Source: Bradyrhizobium sp. G127
GTDB taxonomy: Bacteria; Pseudomonadota; Alphaproteobacteria; Rhizobiales; Xanthobacteraceae
Assembly (NCBI RefSeq): GCF_021502575.1
Contig: NZ_JAKFGN010000002.1
Location: 1,302,001 to 1,366,000, forward strand
Direction of reading: 5' to 3'
Length of the DNA stretch: 64,000 nt
Part shown: positions 27,703-36,352 of the stretch, one piece after another
Position numbering within the stretch: the stretch's first letter is position 1
Layout: each line of letters opens with the position of its first letter
Program-made: the position numbers and the translations under genes
Notes under the pieces: generated by a model
Database searches by the model: none
The model's input: only the letters and a program-made list of their open reading frames with translations
Told to the model about the DNA's origin: nothing

Positions 27703-28962
27703 TCAGGCCGCCTGACCTGATTCCGCGGGTCCTTTAACCGACGGTTGCGACGCGCGTGGATGCGCGACCAGCACCCCCGCCTCCGTCAACCGGTTCAATT
27801 CTTCTTCACTGATACCAAGTTCGCTGAACACAGCATTGTTGTGTTCGCCCTGGAATGCTGGAATACCAATCGGCGTCAGCTCCTCTCCCGAGAAATGCCA
27901 AGGACGTCCGGGCAGACTGTATTCGCCACCATTCCGATCCGACACATGCTGGACTGCCCCCCAGTATTCGCTCCACTCCGACTTGATGAGGTCCTTGGTG
28001 GAGCGGATTTCACCCATCGCTATTTTGGCTTCATCGAACTGGGCATCAAGCGTCGCCATGTCCGGAAACGTCAACATCCAGGACTGGATGATCTGATGCA
28101 GCGCGCCGAAATTAAGCCGCCGCGCCGCCGCCGACGCGAACCTTGGGTCATCCATCAGATCGACTCGCCGCATGGCGCGCAGCCATGACGGGAAGGTGCG
28201 ACTGCCGACGATACTGGTCGCAACGGTAAAATGTTCACCGTTGGGGCCGGTAAAGAAGGAGCAATCGGTCGCGCCGAGAACTGCAGGCTCCGCCCCGATA
28301 TCGTCGTCGGACATGTCCAGATGAGCACGCTCGTTTATGGCAAGCAGAGTCGCCGCCATGGCGACGTCGATATACTGGCCCTGACCGGTTTTCTGCCGGC
28401 TGTTGAGCGCGGCAAGAATCGCGATCACCGCCTGCAGACCTGTATAGACGTCGGCATGCGAAAGACTGTCGGTGCGCGGCTCCACCAGCGCCTCGCCGTA
28501 ATGGCGCACACTGTTGTGGGTGAAACCCGCTTCGGCCTGCACCGTCGGCGCATAGGCCATGCGGCTGCGCCATGGACCGCTCTGACCGTAGCCGGTGATC
28601 GACGCGTAGATCAGACGCGGATTGCGTTTGGACAATGTCTCGTAGTCGAGGCCGAAGAAACCGAGCGTTCCCGCGCGAAAATTCTCCACTACGATGTCGG
28701 CGGTGTCGCACAATTTCAGCGCCAGTTCATAAGCACCTGGCAGATTGAGATTGATGCTGACGTTGCGCTTGCCGGCATTTTGTTGCGCGTAGTAGCCCGA
28801 CATGCCATCCGTCGAGGGAAACGCAAAGCGCGAAACGTCGGGGCTTGGCGGCTCGACCTTGATGACTTCAGCGCCGAGATCCTGCAATGTCCGTGCGCAC
28901 AAGGGACCCGCGAGCACACGGGAAAAATCGACGACGCGGATTCCGCTGAGAGGACCGCTCAT
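27703..28962 (-). CDS. CaiB/BaiF-family CoA-transferase
   Basis: A 419-residue family III CoA-transferase, which moves CoA between two carboxylic acids through an enzyme-bound anhydride. The N-terminal MSGPLSGIRVVDFSRVLAGP and the catalytic aspartate D171 in LSHADVYTG match the family. The ATG at 28962 follows the upstream hydratase stop by one base, which decides the start; a longer frame reads into that gene. Together with the hydratase and the FAH-type hydrolase it suggests degradation of a branched or aromatic acid. Donor and acceptor are unknown. Confidence 0.9.
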   Translation of the reverse strand: MSGPLSGIRVVDFSRVLAGPLCARTLQDLGAEVIKVEPPSPDVSRFAFPSTDGMSGYYAQQNAGKRNVSINLNLPGAYELALKLCDTADIVVENFRAGTLGFFGLDYETLSKRNPRLIYASITGYGQSGPWRSRMAYAPTVQAEAGFTHNSVRHYGEALVEPRTDSLSHADVYTGLQAVIAILAALNSRQKTGQGQYIDVAMAATLLAINERAHLDMSDDDIGAEPAVLGATDCSFFTGPNGEHFTVATSIVGSRTFPSWLRAMRRVDLMDDPRFASAAARRLNFGALHQIIQSWMLTFPDMATLDAQFDEAKIAMGEIRSTKDLIKSEWSEYWGAVQHVSDRNGGEYSLPGRPWHFSGEELTPIGIPAFQGEHNNAVFSELGISEEELNRLTEAGVLVAHPRASQPSVKGPAESGQAA

Positions 28963-28963
28963 G

Positions 28964-29758
28964 TCAGCGCCCCGCAAACTTGGCGAGGCCCGGACCGTTC
29001 TTGCGGAACGATGCAAGACCGATCTTGAGATCCTCGGATGCCCAGATGGGTGCCTGAATGACGGCCATGGCCTCGTCGGCGGCATCCACGCCTTCGTTCA
29101 CCGCGACGTGCACGAGTTGCTTGGTGGCCGCGTGAGCCAGCGTCGGCCCCTGTGCGAACTCTTCCGCCACCGACAGCGTCGCTGTCTCCAGCGATTCCTC
29201 AGGCACCGTGAGATTGATCAGACCCCACTTTTCCAGCGTCGGAGCATCGTAGCGCCGCGCCAGCATGGACATTTCCTTGGCGCGCTGCGCGCCGATGCGC
29301 TGAACCTGGCGCTGGATGCCGCCGAGCAGCGGATGTAAGCCGAGCGTGGCTTCCACCGAACCGATTTTTGCCGATGACGCCGCGATGATATAGTCGCATG
29401 ACAACGCCAGTTCGAGTCCGCCGCCAAGGCAGACGCCGTGAACGCTGGCGATCAGCGGGATCGGCAGCAATTCCATGAAGCGGAGGAACTCAACGCCTGT
29501 CAGGCGGCGATTTTCGTTCGTCTGGCCGCCGCTTCCCTCCGTAACGCGCTTGTCGAAGATATCGAGATCCGCGCCAGCCGAGAAATGCCGCAGCCCGCTG
29601 CGGATGACGATAGCGCGACTGCCGCTCTTCTGCGCTTCTTCGACCTTCTCCACAATAGCGTTGATGAGCTTGGGGCCCAGCAGATTGTAGGGCCGGTAGA
29701 CCATCGTCAAAATTGAAATATTGCCGCGCTGCTCGCGCGTGACCAGTTCCTCAGACAC
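28964..29758 (-). CDS. Enoyl-CoA hydratase/isomerase family protein
   Basis: A 264-residue crotonase. The oxyanion-hole segment ASVHGVCLGGGLELALSCDYI and the glutamate-bearing SVEATLGLHPLLGG are present. Length is typical. It is placed between the FAH-family gene (stop 29773) and the CoA-transferase (start 28962), all on the minus strand with 1 to 14 base gaps. It shares only family-level similarity with the hydratase at 5419-6213. Confidence 0.88.
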   Translation of the reverse strand: MSEELVTREQRGNISILTMVYRPYNLLGPKLINAIVEKVEEAQKSGSRAIVIRSGLRHFSAGADLDIFDKRVTEGSGGQTNENRRLTGVEFLRFMELLPIPLIASVHGVCLGGGLELALSCDYIIAASSAKIGSVEATLGLHPLLGGIQRQVQRIGAQRAKEMSMLARRYDAPTLEKWGLINLTVPEESLETATLSVAEEFAQGPTLAHAATKQLVHVAVNEGVDAADEAMAVIQAPIWASEDLKIGLASFRKNGPGLAKFAGR

Positions 29759-29772
29759 GACGTTTCTCCTGT

Positions 29773-30768
29773 TTATGCGCCAATATCCTGGCGCTCGACC
29801 TTGTTTTTCAGAACACCGATTTTTTCGACTTCAAGCTCGATGGCGTCGCCGTGTTCGAGAAACCAGCCGAGTTCGAGACCGCAGCCGTTTCCGACCGTTC
29901 CCGACCCGATAAACTCACCCGGCATCAACGTCTCGTCCTGCGTGACGTGGGCGATGATCTCCTCGAACGAGAACAGCATGCCGTCGCTGACGCCTTTGGA
30001 TCTTACCTGACCGTTGACGCGGACTTCCATGTTGAGCTTGTAGGGATCGCCGATCTCGTCTGGGGTCACGATCCAGGGACCAAGAACGTTACCGCCGTCG
30101 AAGCTCTTGCCCTTTGCGGGGCCGAGACGGCCTTCCATCTCGACGCGCTGCGCATCGCGAGCGGAGAAGTCGTTGAAGATGGTGAAGCCGAAGATATGAT
30201 CGTGTGCCTTCGCAGCCGAGATGTTGGCACCCTTGCCTTTGGTGATGACGCCAAATTCAAGCTCATAATCCATCACCTTGCTGTAGCGCGGCCACTTCAC
30301 TGTGGTGTTGGTGCCCTGCACGCTGAAGCGGTTGGTAATGTAGTAGATCGGCTGCTGACGGTAGATATCAGGAAGCTCCGGCAACGGTTCAGCGTTGAGC
30401 CGCTCCAGTTCCTTGGTGTCGCCGCTCATACGCGCCTTCAATTTGAGCGATCCGCGCGGCGACTGTACGATATGGATCGGGAACGACATACCGTCGCGCA
30501 TTTGCCGGGGCTCCGGCACGGGCGCGAGAATATCGACTGTTGAGAGAATCACCGACAGTTCAGGGTCTTTGCCGTACTTGTCGAACAGTCGCCGCGCCCG
30601 GTCGAGCGCGCGGTCGCCGCCATCGATCAGCGCAAGCATCGAACGAAAAGTATCATCGGCTTCGCCGGATCGTTCGGCAGCCGAGCCGATAAGGAAACCT
30701 CTGCTATCATTGTCGTGCACAAGCGCAACACGCTCATGCCCGCTTGATCGGATTGTGGCTAATTTCAC
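29773..30768 (-). CDS. Fumarylacetoacetate hydrolase (FAH) family protein
   Basis: A 331-residue FAH-fold enzyme. Metal-binding and catalytic segments are visible: DYELEFGVI with its Asp/Glu ligands, FTIFNDFSARDAQ, KSFDGGNVLGPWIVT and GEFIGSGTVGNGCGLE. The family cleaves or hydrates diketo acids and also decarboxylates oxaloacetate-like acids, so the reaction is not fixed. The start is a GTG at 30768 preceded by GGGAGCGACGG. It is the first gene of the FAH-hydratase-CaiB-binding protein-HxlR operon, and a 21-bp palindrome lies 48 bases upstream. Confidence 0.88.
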   Translation of the reverse strand: MKLATIRSSGHERVALVHDNDSRGFLIGSAAERSGEADDTFRSMLALIDGGDRALDRARRLFDKYGKDPELSVILSTVDILAPVPEPRQMRDGMSFPIHIVQSPRGSLKLKARMSGDTKELERLNAEPLPELPDIYRQQPIYYITNRFSVQGTNTTVKWPRYSKVMDYELEFGVITKGKGANISAAKAHDHIFGFTIFNDFSARDAQRVEMEGRLGPAKGKSFDGGNVLGPWIVTPDEIGDPYKLNMEVRVNGQVRSKGVSDGMLFSFEEIIAHVTQDETLMPGEFIGSGTVGNGCGLELGWFLEHGDAIELEVEKIGVLKNKVERQDIGA

Positions 30769-30815
30769 CCGTCGCTCCCCGGTACGTTTTTATCGTTTCG
30801 TTGAGCGTGATCTAT

Positions 30816-30836
30816 TAACTTGCATTTTGCAAGTTA
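30816..30836. promoter_or_regulatory. HxlR-type operator, copy 2
   Basis: A perfect palindrome, TAACTTGCA-ttt-TGCAAGTTA, 48 bases upstream of the FAH-family gene. It fits TAACT-N11-AGTTA exactly. The operon it heads ends in an HxlR regulator gene, so that regulator is the natural candidate to bind it. Confidence 0.65.
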
Positions 30837-30908
30837 GATTCTGGTGCGAGCAAAAAATGGCTGCCATGCGCGCCGCTGCGGCGTTCTTTATCGTCGGAGA
30901 TCAAGAAC

Positions 30909-31389
30909 TTAAGGAACCCGGAAGTACGCCTGATAGAAATGCTTCTCGCGCGTGATCTCATAGAATCTTATTGCTGGCCGGACAGGCCGTCGCAGAATAA
31001 ACGGAACGCTCAGCAAGGCGACCGCATGAAAGACGTCGGGACGCAGGACTCCGGTCGGACCGACCACCAGAGAGCCCCAGTCATGTCCCACAAGGATAGC
31101 CCTCTCCTCGCCGACAGCCTGCACCAGTCCGACGAGATCGCTCGCCAAGTGGAGAATGTCATAGTCTTCGATTGAAGCAGGCGCGCTTCGGTATCGCCAT
31201 AACCTCGTAAATCAGGCGCGATAACGCGAAATCCCGCCGCTGCTATTGCCGGGATCTGATGACGCCAAGAATACCAGGATTCGGGCCATCCACGGCAAAG
31301 AGCACCAGCGGACCGGAGCCAGCCTCGACATAGTGGATCCGAAGATCGTTTGCATAAGAAAATTTGTGCTGAACTGAGAGGTCGGCCAT
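30909..31389 (-). pseudogene. Decayed alpha/beta hydrolase (epoxide hydrolase-like)
   Basis: Reading from the ATG at 31389 gives [20 protein letters not shown] then a frameshift; the next frame gives [20 protein letters not shown] and [15 protein letters not shown]; a second shift leads to [19 protein letters not shown] and [11 protein letters not shown], which includes the nucleophile elbow. The sequence stops at 30909 after REKHFYQAYFRVP, roughly halfway through a normal epoxide-hydrolase-like protein. Two frameshifts plus loss of the C-terminal half make it non-functional. It still has a TAACT-N11-AGTTA-like site upstream of its start. Confidence 0.8.
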
Positions 31390-31702
31390 CTCCTTTCCAA
31401 TTGAGTAACTACAATTATTGTAGTAACATTAAGGCACTATTGCGCATCGCGCCACGACAGACCGGCTCGTGACCGCGCATGGCTGCAATACATGCACACC
31501 TTGTTCTTGTTTGAAACGAGCGAAGAAACACTTCGCGCTCATGCTTAAATTCGCGAGCCGCGAACTGGCTGCGGGCAACGCCATGCGTGGCGCCATTCGA
31601 ACGAACTGCAGACAAAGCCAGACATCGGCCGGCAACAAGCAGCGATGCAGCAAAGCCATCATAGGCAATGAGCGCTTCCTCAAACCGCAGAAGGTTCTCG
31701 TC
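31390..31702. other. Intergenic region with operator copy 3
   Basis: No supported gene. It separates the decayed hydrolase (minus strand) from the GlxA-type regulator (plus strand). The only clear element is the palindrome at 31406-31426. A minus-strand frame across most of the region has no protein-like features. Confidence 0.5.
31406..31426. promoter_or_regulatory. HxlR-type operator, copy 3
   Basis: The site reads TAACT-N11-AGTAA, one mismatch from the pattern of the two other copies, within a longer near-palindrome (GTAACTACAAT, one base, ATTGTAGTAAC). It lies 17 bases upstream of the start of the decayed alpha/beta hydrolase. Confidence 0.55.
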
Positions 31703-32662
31703 ATGCGCCAAGTGGGATTGATCATCCAGGATGGATTTCAAATGATGGGTTTAGCCGCCTTGACGGCTTTCGAATTTGCGAACCTTGAGCTTGGAGGACA
31801 AGCCTATCGCTTTGCCGTCAAGTCCGAGAAAGGCGGCTCGATTCAATCTTCACTCGGAGTGGCGATAGAAGCACAGCCGCTTGCCGAATTCCCACACACG
31901 GTTATCGTCATTGGAGGTCTTGCCCCTCAATCCTTCTCTCCTGCGGTGCGGAGCTATCTTGCGAAAGCAGGGCGAGAGAATCGTCGCGTGGCAGGTATTT
32001 GCACGGGAGCCTTCGCGCTGGCGCAGGCCGGGCTTCTCGATGGCCGCAGCGCGACAACTCACTGGTATTATGCGAAAGCCCTGCAAGAGCAGTTTCCGCT
32101 CACGCGGGTCGACGAAGATCGCATCTTCATCTCCGACGGCAACATCTGGACCTCGGCAGGGATGAGCGCGGGGATCGATCTGACGTTGGCGCTGGTCGAG
32201 GCGGATCACGGCTCAAAGATCGCACGTTCCATCGCGCGTCGACTGGTCGTTTACCATCGCAGGCATGGGGGCCAATCTCAGTTCTCCGCGCTACTCGACC
32301 TTGAACCGCGCTCGGATCGCGTCCGCAAGGCGCTCGTCTATGCGAAGGAGAATCTGCGCAACGCTTTGACCGTCGAAGAGCTGGCGGAACGCGCCCATAT
32401 CAGTCCGCGCCAATTCAGCAGGCTCTTCCGGGCAGAGACAGGTCAGTCACCGGCAAAAGCCGTCGAACAGTTGCGGATCGAGGCCGCCAAGGCGCTGCTG
32501 CAAGAAGGCCGACACTCCATGGACATTGTCGCCCGCGACACAGGTTTTCATGATCGTGACCGGATGCGCAGGGCTTTCATACGATCCATCGGCCAGGCTC
32601 CTCAGAGCCTCCGGCGCAGCATCAATCAGCCGGCCAAGGGGAGCGACCCGCAATACGCCTAA
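31703..32662 (+). CDS. GlxA-type transcriptional regulator (DJ-1/PfpI domain + AraC helix-turn-helix)
   Basis: A 319-residue AraC-family regulator. Residues about 1-170 form a DJ-1/PfpI-like domain (GICTGAFALAQAGLLDGRSATTHW carries the usual nucleophile-elbow Cys), and about 215-310 a double helix-turn-helix (LTVEELAERAHISPRQFSRL and MDIVARDTGFHDRDRMRRAF). The ATG at 31703 begins MRQVGLIIQDGFQMMG, the normal family start; the longer upstream frame is not protein-like. It lies between the decayed hydrolase and an intact alpha/beta hydrolase and may control the latter. Confidence 0.88.
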   Translation: MRQVGLIIQDGFQMMGLAALTAFEFANLELGGQAYRFAVKSEKGGSIQSSLGVAIEAQPLAEFPHTVIVIGGLAPQSFSPAVRSYLAKAGRENRRVAGICTGAFALAQAGLLDGRSATTHWYYAKALQEQFPLTRVDEDRIFISDGNIWTSAGMSAGIDLTLALVEADHGSKIARSIARRLVVYHRRHGGQSQFSALLDLEPRSDRVRKALVYAKENLRNALTVEELAERAHISPRQFSRLFRAETGQSPAKAVEQLRIEAAKALLQEGRHSMDIVARDTGFHDRDRMRRAFIRSIGQAPQSLRRSINQPAKGSDPQYA

Positions 32663-32766
32663 TACCATCATGTCCGGGATTCACGCGTATCCGTCATTCG
32701 TGACGGCAGGCATTGCAACTAGTGTCTCCGCCGAATGGGCCCTGGGGCCACTGGAGGAGAGACAAA

Positions 32767-33585
32767 ATGACAGCGGAATCTCGGATCAACTCGCTTGAAA
32801 CATCCTATGGCCGGCTGGCTTGGCGCGCCGACGGTCCCGAAGGCGGGGCACCGCTTGTTCTCTTCCAGCGCTTCCGCGGCACGATGGATGATTGGGATCC
32901 CACATTTATTCATGCGCTGTCTGCGAAGCATCGTGTCATCCGCTTCGATAGCGCCGGCATCGGCCGGTCGGAAGGAACGGTGCCCGACAGCGTCGGGGGG
33001 ATCGCAGCCGTCGCGGCCGAGGTCGTCCAAAAGCTCGGCTTCAACCAGGTGGATATCCTGGGCTGGTCACTGGGCGGCATCATCGGCCAGCAGTTCGCAC
33101 TCGACTTCCCTAACCTGGTGCGCTGCCTGATCGTCGCAGGCTCGAGCCCGGGCCCGATTGCGGACGGTCCGCAGCAGGATCCGCGCGTGCTGCAGGTCAT
33201 GACCAAGGCGACAGACAATGACGAGAGAGATTTTCTCTTTCTTTTCTATCCGGAAACGGAGACCGCCGTAGCCGAGGGCCGCGCCTCGCTGAAACGCATT
33301 GAATCCCAGCCGAACAAAGGACCGGGAGTGTCCGCTGCCGGATTCATGGGCCAGATCAAAGCAATCTCAACTTGGCAGGGCGTGCTGGGCCGCGCCAAGG
33401 AGCTCAAACTGCCGATCCTCGTTGCCAATGGCGCACATGACGTGATGCTGCCCGCTTATCGATCCTACGTGCTGTCACAGCAGGCGCCCAACGCCAAGCT
33501 CGTCCTTTATCCCGATGCGGGTCACGCCTTCCTGTTTCAGGTGATCGATGACTTTGTCGCCGAGATCGACCGTTTCCTCGCATAG
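32767..33585 (+). CDS. Alpha/beta-fold hydrolase
   Basis: A 272-residue alpha/beta hydrolase. The nucleophile elbow GWSLGG has Ser101; NGAHDVML and DAGHAFLFQ hold the likely Asp and His of the triad. The oxyanion segment, usually HG, reads FQRFRGTMDDWD. A strong GGAGGAGAG site precedes ATG 32767. It follows the GlxA-type regulator in the same direction, 104 bases on. Substrate unknown; esterases, lactonases and haloperoxidase-like proteins share this fold. Confidence 0.85.
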   Translation: MTAESRINSLETSYGRLAWRADGPEGGAPLVLFQRFRGTMDDWDPTFIHALSAKHRVIRFDSAGIGRSEGTVPDSVGGIAAVAAEVVQKLGFNQVDILGWSLGGIIGQQFALDFPNLVRCLIVAGSSPGPIADGPQQDPRVLQVMTKATDNDERDFLFLFYPETETAVAEGRASLKRIESQPNKGPGVSAAGFMGQIKAISTWQGVLGRAKELKLPILVANGAHDVMLPAYRSYVLSQQAPNAKLVLYPDAGHAFLFQVIDDFVAEIDRFLA

Positions 33586-33739
33586 ACACGGGTCATGACG
33601 GAGCTTGTGGGCAGCCACCGCAGTGTGCCTCGCCCCGTGATGCTCCAGGTCAACGCAGCCTGAGCATACCGCCGTTCCGCTGTATAAAAGGCTGCTCGAC
33701 TTGAATGCGCCCGCGGGTCCGGTCAGGAACGACAGCTAC

Positions 33740-33980
33740 TTTGCGGCCAATCCTTCGCCCGATTTACAAGGTGCCGCTCATTCTCAACGGAAGCTACACA
33801 CGCGAAACTGCATCCGAAGCTGTTCGGAACAGAATGGCCGACACGATTTCATCTGGCCGCCCGTATATCCCCAATTCCGATCTGCCCGAGCGCTTCCGCT
33901 TGAATGCTCCGCTCAAACCCGGTCGATGTCTCCACATTCCTTGCGCGGAAATCCGCTACTCCGACTCCGAAGTGGCTTGA
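33740..33980 (+). pseudogene. 3' remnant of an Old Yellow Enzyme (NemA-like alkene reductase) gene
   Basis: The reading frame gives LRPIYKVPLILNGSYTRETA, then EAVRNRMADTISSGRPYIPN and DLPERFRLNAPLKPG, which is the C-terminal portion of NADH:flavin oxidoreductases of the OYE family. The last 20 residues drift out of the family frame (a shift near 33925) and the N-terminal three quarters of the gene are missing, with only unrelated sequence before 33740. The tail overlaps the 3' end of the convergent MFS gene by 25 bases. Confidence 0.75.
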
Positions 33981-35137
33981 GGAGCGAGGCGATCTGTCCG
34001 TGCTAAAAAAAATAGCGCCACGAGAGCAGCCAGACTCAGAAGTGATGAAACCACAACCACCCCCCTGCCCATCGGTTCAATCAGTAACCCAAATCCGACG
34101 GGTGCCAGCGCTTGAGCGATGCGTGATGGAGCTCCGATGATACCGAGCCGATAAGCATAATTATTGGGACCAAAGATCGCCAATGGCAAAGTGCCCCGCG
34201 CAATTGTAAGAATGCCATTACCGGCACCGTGTAACAGCGCGAAACCCGCTGAAGCCCCCCCTCCCAAAACCCCAATGACGAGAGCTCCGATCGGATGCGT
34301 GATGCAGGCGAGTCGCATCGAGAACAACGGATGGAACCTGCTCAGAGTGCTTGCCTCCAGAACGCGAGCGACCACCTGCGCTGGCCCTATCATCATGCCA
34401 GCAAACACAGCTTGTGCCGGCGTGGCACCGAATGTCTCGACGATGCGCGGCAGATGAGCCGCCATCGCCGACGTCACGGTCCAGGCTGCAGCGAAGGCGA
34501 ATGACAACAGAAGCATCGTACGGTCGATCGGAATGTACGGTTTGAAGACGGGCCCTTCGACCGGTTGCGTGCGGTCGGTCTGCGGTAGGAAAAAGTAATT
34601 GAGCGGAAGACCGATCAGAATGTGCGCGCTAGCCCAAGCATAGCAGGTAGCTCGCCACCCGATCGTTTCCAATCCGAGAGAGCTCAGCGGCCAGCCCACA
34701 GTGCTCGCAAAGCCTGCGATCAATGTAATCCCGGTGATTGCTTGTCGGGCCTTGTCGCCGTAGATTCGTCCAAGAGTGCCGAAAGCAGCATCGTATAAGC
34801 CTAATCCCATGCCTATACCTAGCAGGAGCCAGGCCGCGCTTAGCATCCATATCGTGGTCGACGCCCCCAATAGCGCGAGACCGCAGGCAAGGATGACGTT
34901 CGAGGCCGAGAGCACCTGCCGTCCACCGACGCGGTCGATTCGACGCCCCACGCGAGGTCCGAGCAGCCCCGAAATTACCAGCGACGCCGAAAACGCAGCG
35001 AAGAACCAGTTGCTTGAAATGCCGAGATCGCGCGCGATCGCATCCGCAAGGATCGCCGGCAGATAATAGCTCGACGCCCAAGCGAGTGTTTGCGTTGTGC
35101 CCAGCGCAACGATAATCGGCAGCTGCCGCTGACTCAT
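33956..35137 (-). CDS. MFS transporter
   Basis: A 393-residue major facilitator protein with about 12 membrane helices. The ATG at 35137 overlaps the stop of the preceding MFS gene as ATGA, which sets the start. The helix 2-3 loop GPRVGRRIDRVGGRQ is the family motif A. Substrate not recognisable. Its place at the end of the arsR-arsO-MFS-MFS operon suggests export of an arsenic species or of a metabolite made by the flavoprotein, but this is an inference from position. Confidence 0.88.
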   Translation of the reverse strand: MSQRQLPIIVALGTTQTLAWASSYYLPAILADAIARDLGISSNWFFAAFSASLVISGLLGPRVGRRIDRVGGRQVLSASNVILACGLALLGASTTIWMLSAAWLLLGIGMGLGLYDAAFGTLGRIYGDKARQAITGITLIAGFASTVGWPLSSLGLETIGWRATCYAWASAHILIGLPLNYFFLPQTDRTQPVEGPVFKPYIPIDRTMLLLSFAFAAAWTVTSAMAAHLPRIVETFGATPAQAVFAGMMIGPAQVVARVLEASTLSRFHPLFSMRLACITHPIGALVIGVLGGGASAGFALLHGAGNGILTIARGTLPLAIFGPNNYAYRLGIIGAPSRIAQALAPVGFGLLIEPMGRGVVVVSSLLSLAALVALFFLARTDRLAPQATSESE

Positions 35138-36345
35138 ACCTGTGGAGCCTTTGCTCTCGACCAGTACAGTGCCAATGGCCCCAACATGATACCCAGAGCC
35201 AAGACCGAGAACGCTGCCATCCACGCGCTCGGATTCGAGGGGCCTCCAGCAAGATCCAAAGCGACCCCAATTCCCCAAGCACCAAGAGCGGACAGACTGA
35301 AGCCCACGGTCGAATGCATTGCCATCGTTGCACCGCGATAACGCGGATCAGCAGACATCGTCATGCCAGAAGTTAGAGCACCGGAATCGGCCGGAACTGT
35401 TAGAGCATAAAGCAGCAACAAGGCCAGCAAAAGCCGTGGAGAATTATCGGCAAAGAACCCGATCAGAAGTGCGACGACAGCAGAACTAAGCATAACGACG
35501 GTAATCGCGCGATGTCGCCCGAACTTCAACGCCAGTTCATTGCCAACAATACTTGCGGGCATCGCGAGCAGGGAGAAAACAACACTGACGATAATTGGCG
35601 CGAGGATAGACGCTTCTCCATGCCGCGACACAACGAACGTCCAAAAAGCTACCAGCCAGGTTCTAATCCCGTAGAGCTCAAAACAATGCGCGCCATAGCC
35701 GAGAATGAACCCCATAGAAGTTTTATTCTGGAACACGGGTGCAAAATCAAACAACCGTCCTTTCGTGGGCTTTGGTTCGACCGGCGGCAACAGGATACAA
35801 ACCAGAAGCATCAAGACTGGACCGACAGCCGTCACAAGAAAAGCAGATCGCCACCCCCAACTTTCCGCAACAAGTTGGGAAACCAGAAAGGATAAGCCGA
35901 CGCCTAGTGAAAAGCTGGAGGTGTACAATGTGACGGCTCGGGATGAGTCGCCCGGCTCCAAACGGTCGGTTAGTGCTTTGAGACCCGGCATATAGGCGCC
36001 TGCAAAGCCAATCCCGACAATCGCATTGAAGAATACGCCGGACCAAAGACCAGAAGCAAACACCCCGAATAACAAGGTGCCGAGCGCGTTTAGTGCCGAA
36101 CCCGCAATTAGAATCTTGCGCGCATCAATTCTATCGGTCAGTGCAGCCAATAGTGGCACGGTCAGCATGTAGCCCGCAGCGCCAGAGCCGGCCAACAGGC
36201 CAGCCTCTGCACCACTAAGATGCCACTCGGGAATAAGAAACGCCGCAAGTATAGACGGGACGACGACATGGGGGAGCAAGCTGCCGAGTTGGCCCACACA
36301 CATCCCCGCGATGACGGATCGACCTTCCAGTCTTAAGGTTTTCAC
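35134..36345 (-). CDS. MFS transporter
   Basis: A 403-residue major facilitator protein. The frame is open to 36528, but the upstream part overlaps the arsO-like gene and reads as out-of-frame sequence, so the GTG at 36345 (VKTLRLEGRSVIAGMC) is taken as the start, eight bases after the previous stop. There are about 12 hydrophobic helices, and the helix 2-3 loop reads LLAALTDRIDARK. It is only distantly like the MFS gene that follows, so the two are not a recent duplication. The function in the arsenic cluster is unknown. Confidence 0.85.
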   Translation of the reverse strand: MKTLRLEGRSVIAGMCVGQLGSLLPHVVVPSILAAFLIPEWHLSGAEAGLLAGSGAAGYMLTVPLLAALTDRIDARKILIAGSALNALGTLLFGVFASGLWSGVFFNAIVGIGFAGAYMPGLKALTDRLEPGDSSRAVTLYTSSFSLGVGLSFLVSQLVAESWGWRSAFLVTAVGPVLMLLVCILLPPVEPKPTKGRLFDFAPVFQNKTSMGFILGYGAHCFELYGIRTWLVAFWTFVVSRHGEASILAPIIVSVVFSLLAMPASIVGNELALKFGRHRAITVVMLSSAVVALLIGFFADNSPRLLLALLLLYALTVPADSGALTSGMTMSADPRYRGATMAMHSTVGFSLSALGAWGIGVALDLAGGPSNPSAWMAAFSVLALGIMLGPLALYWSRAKAPQV

Positions 36346-36352
36346 TCGACGC

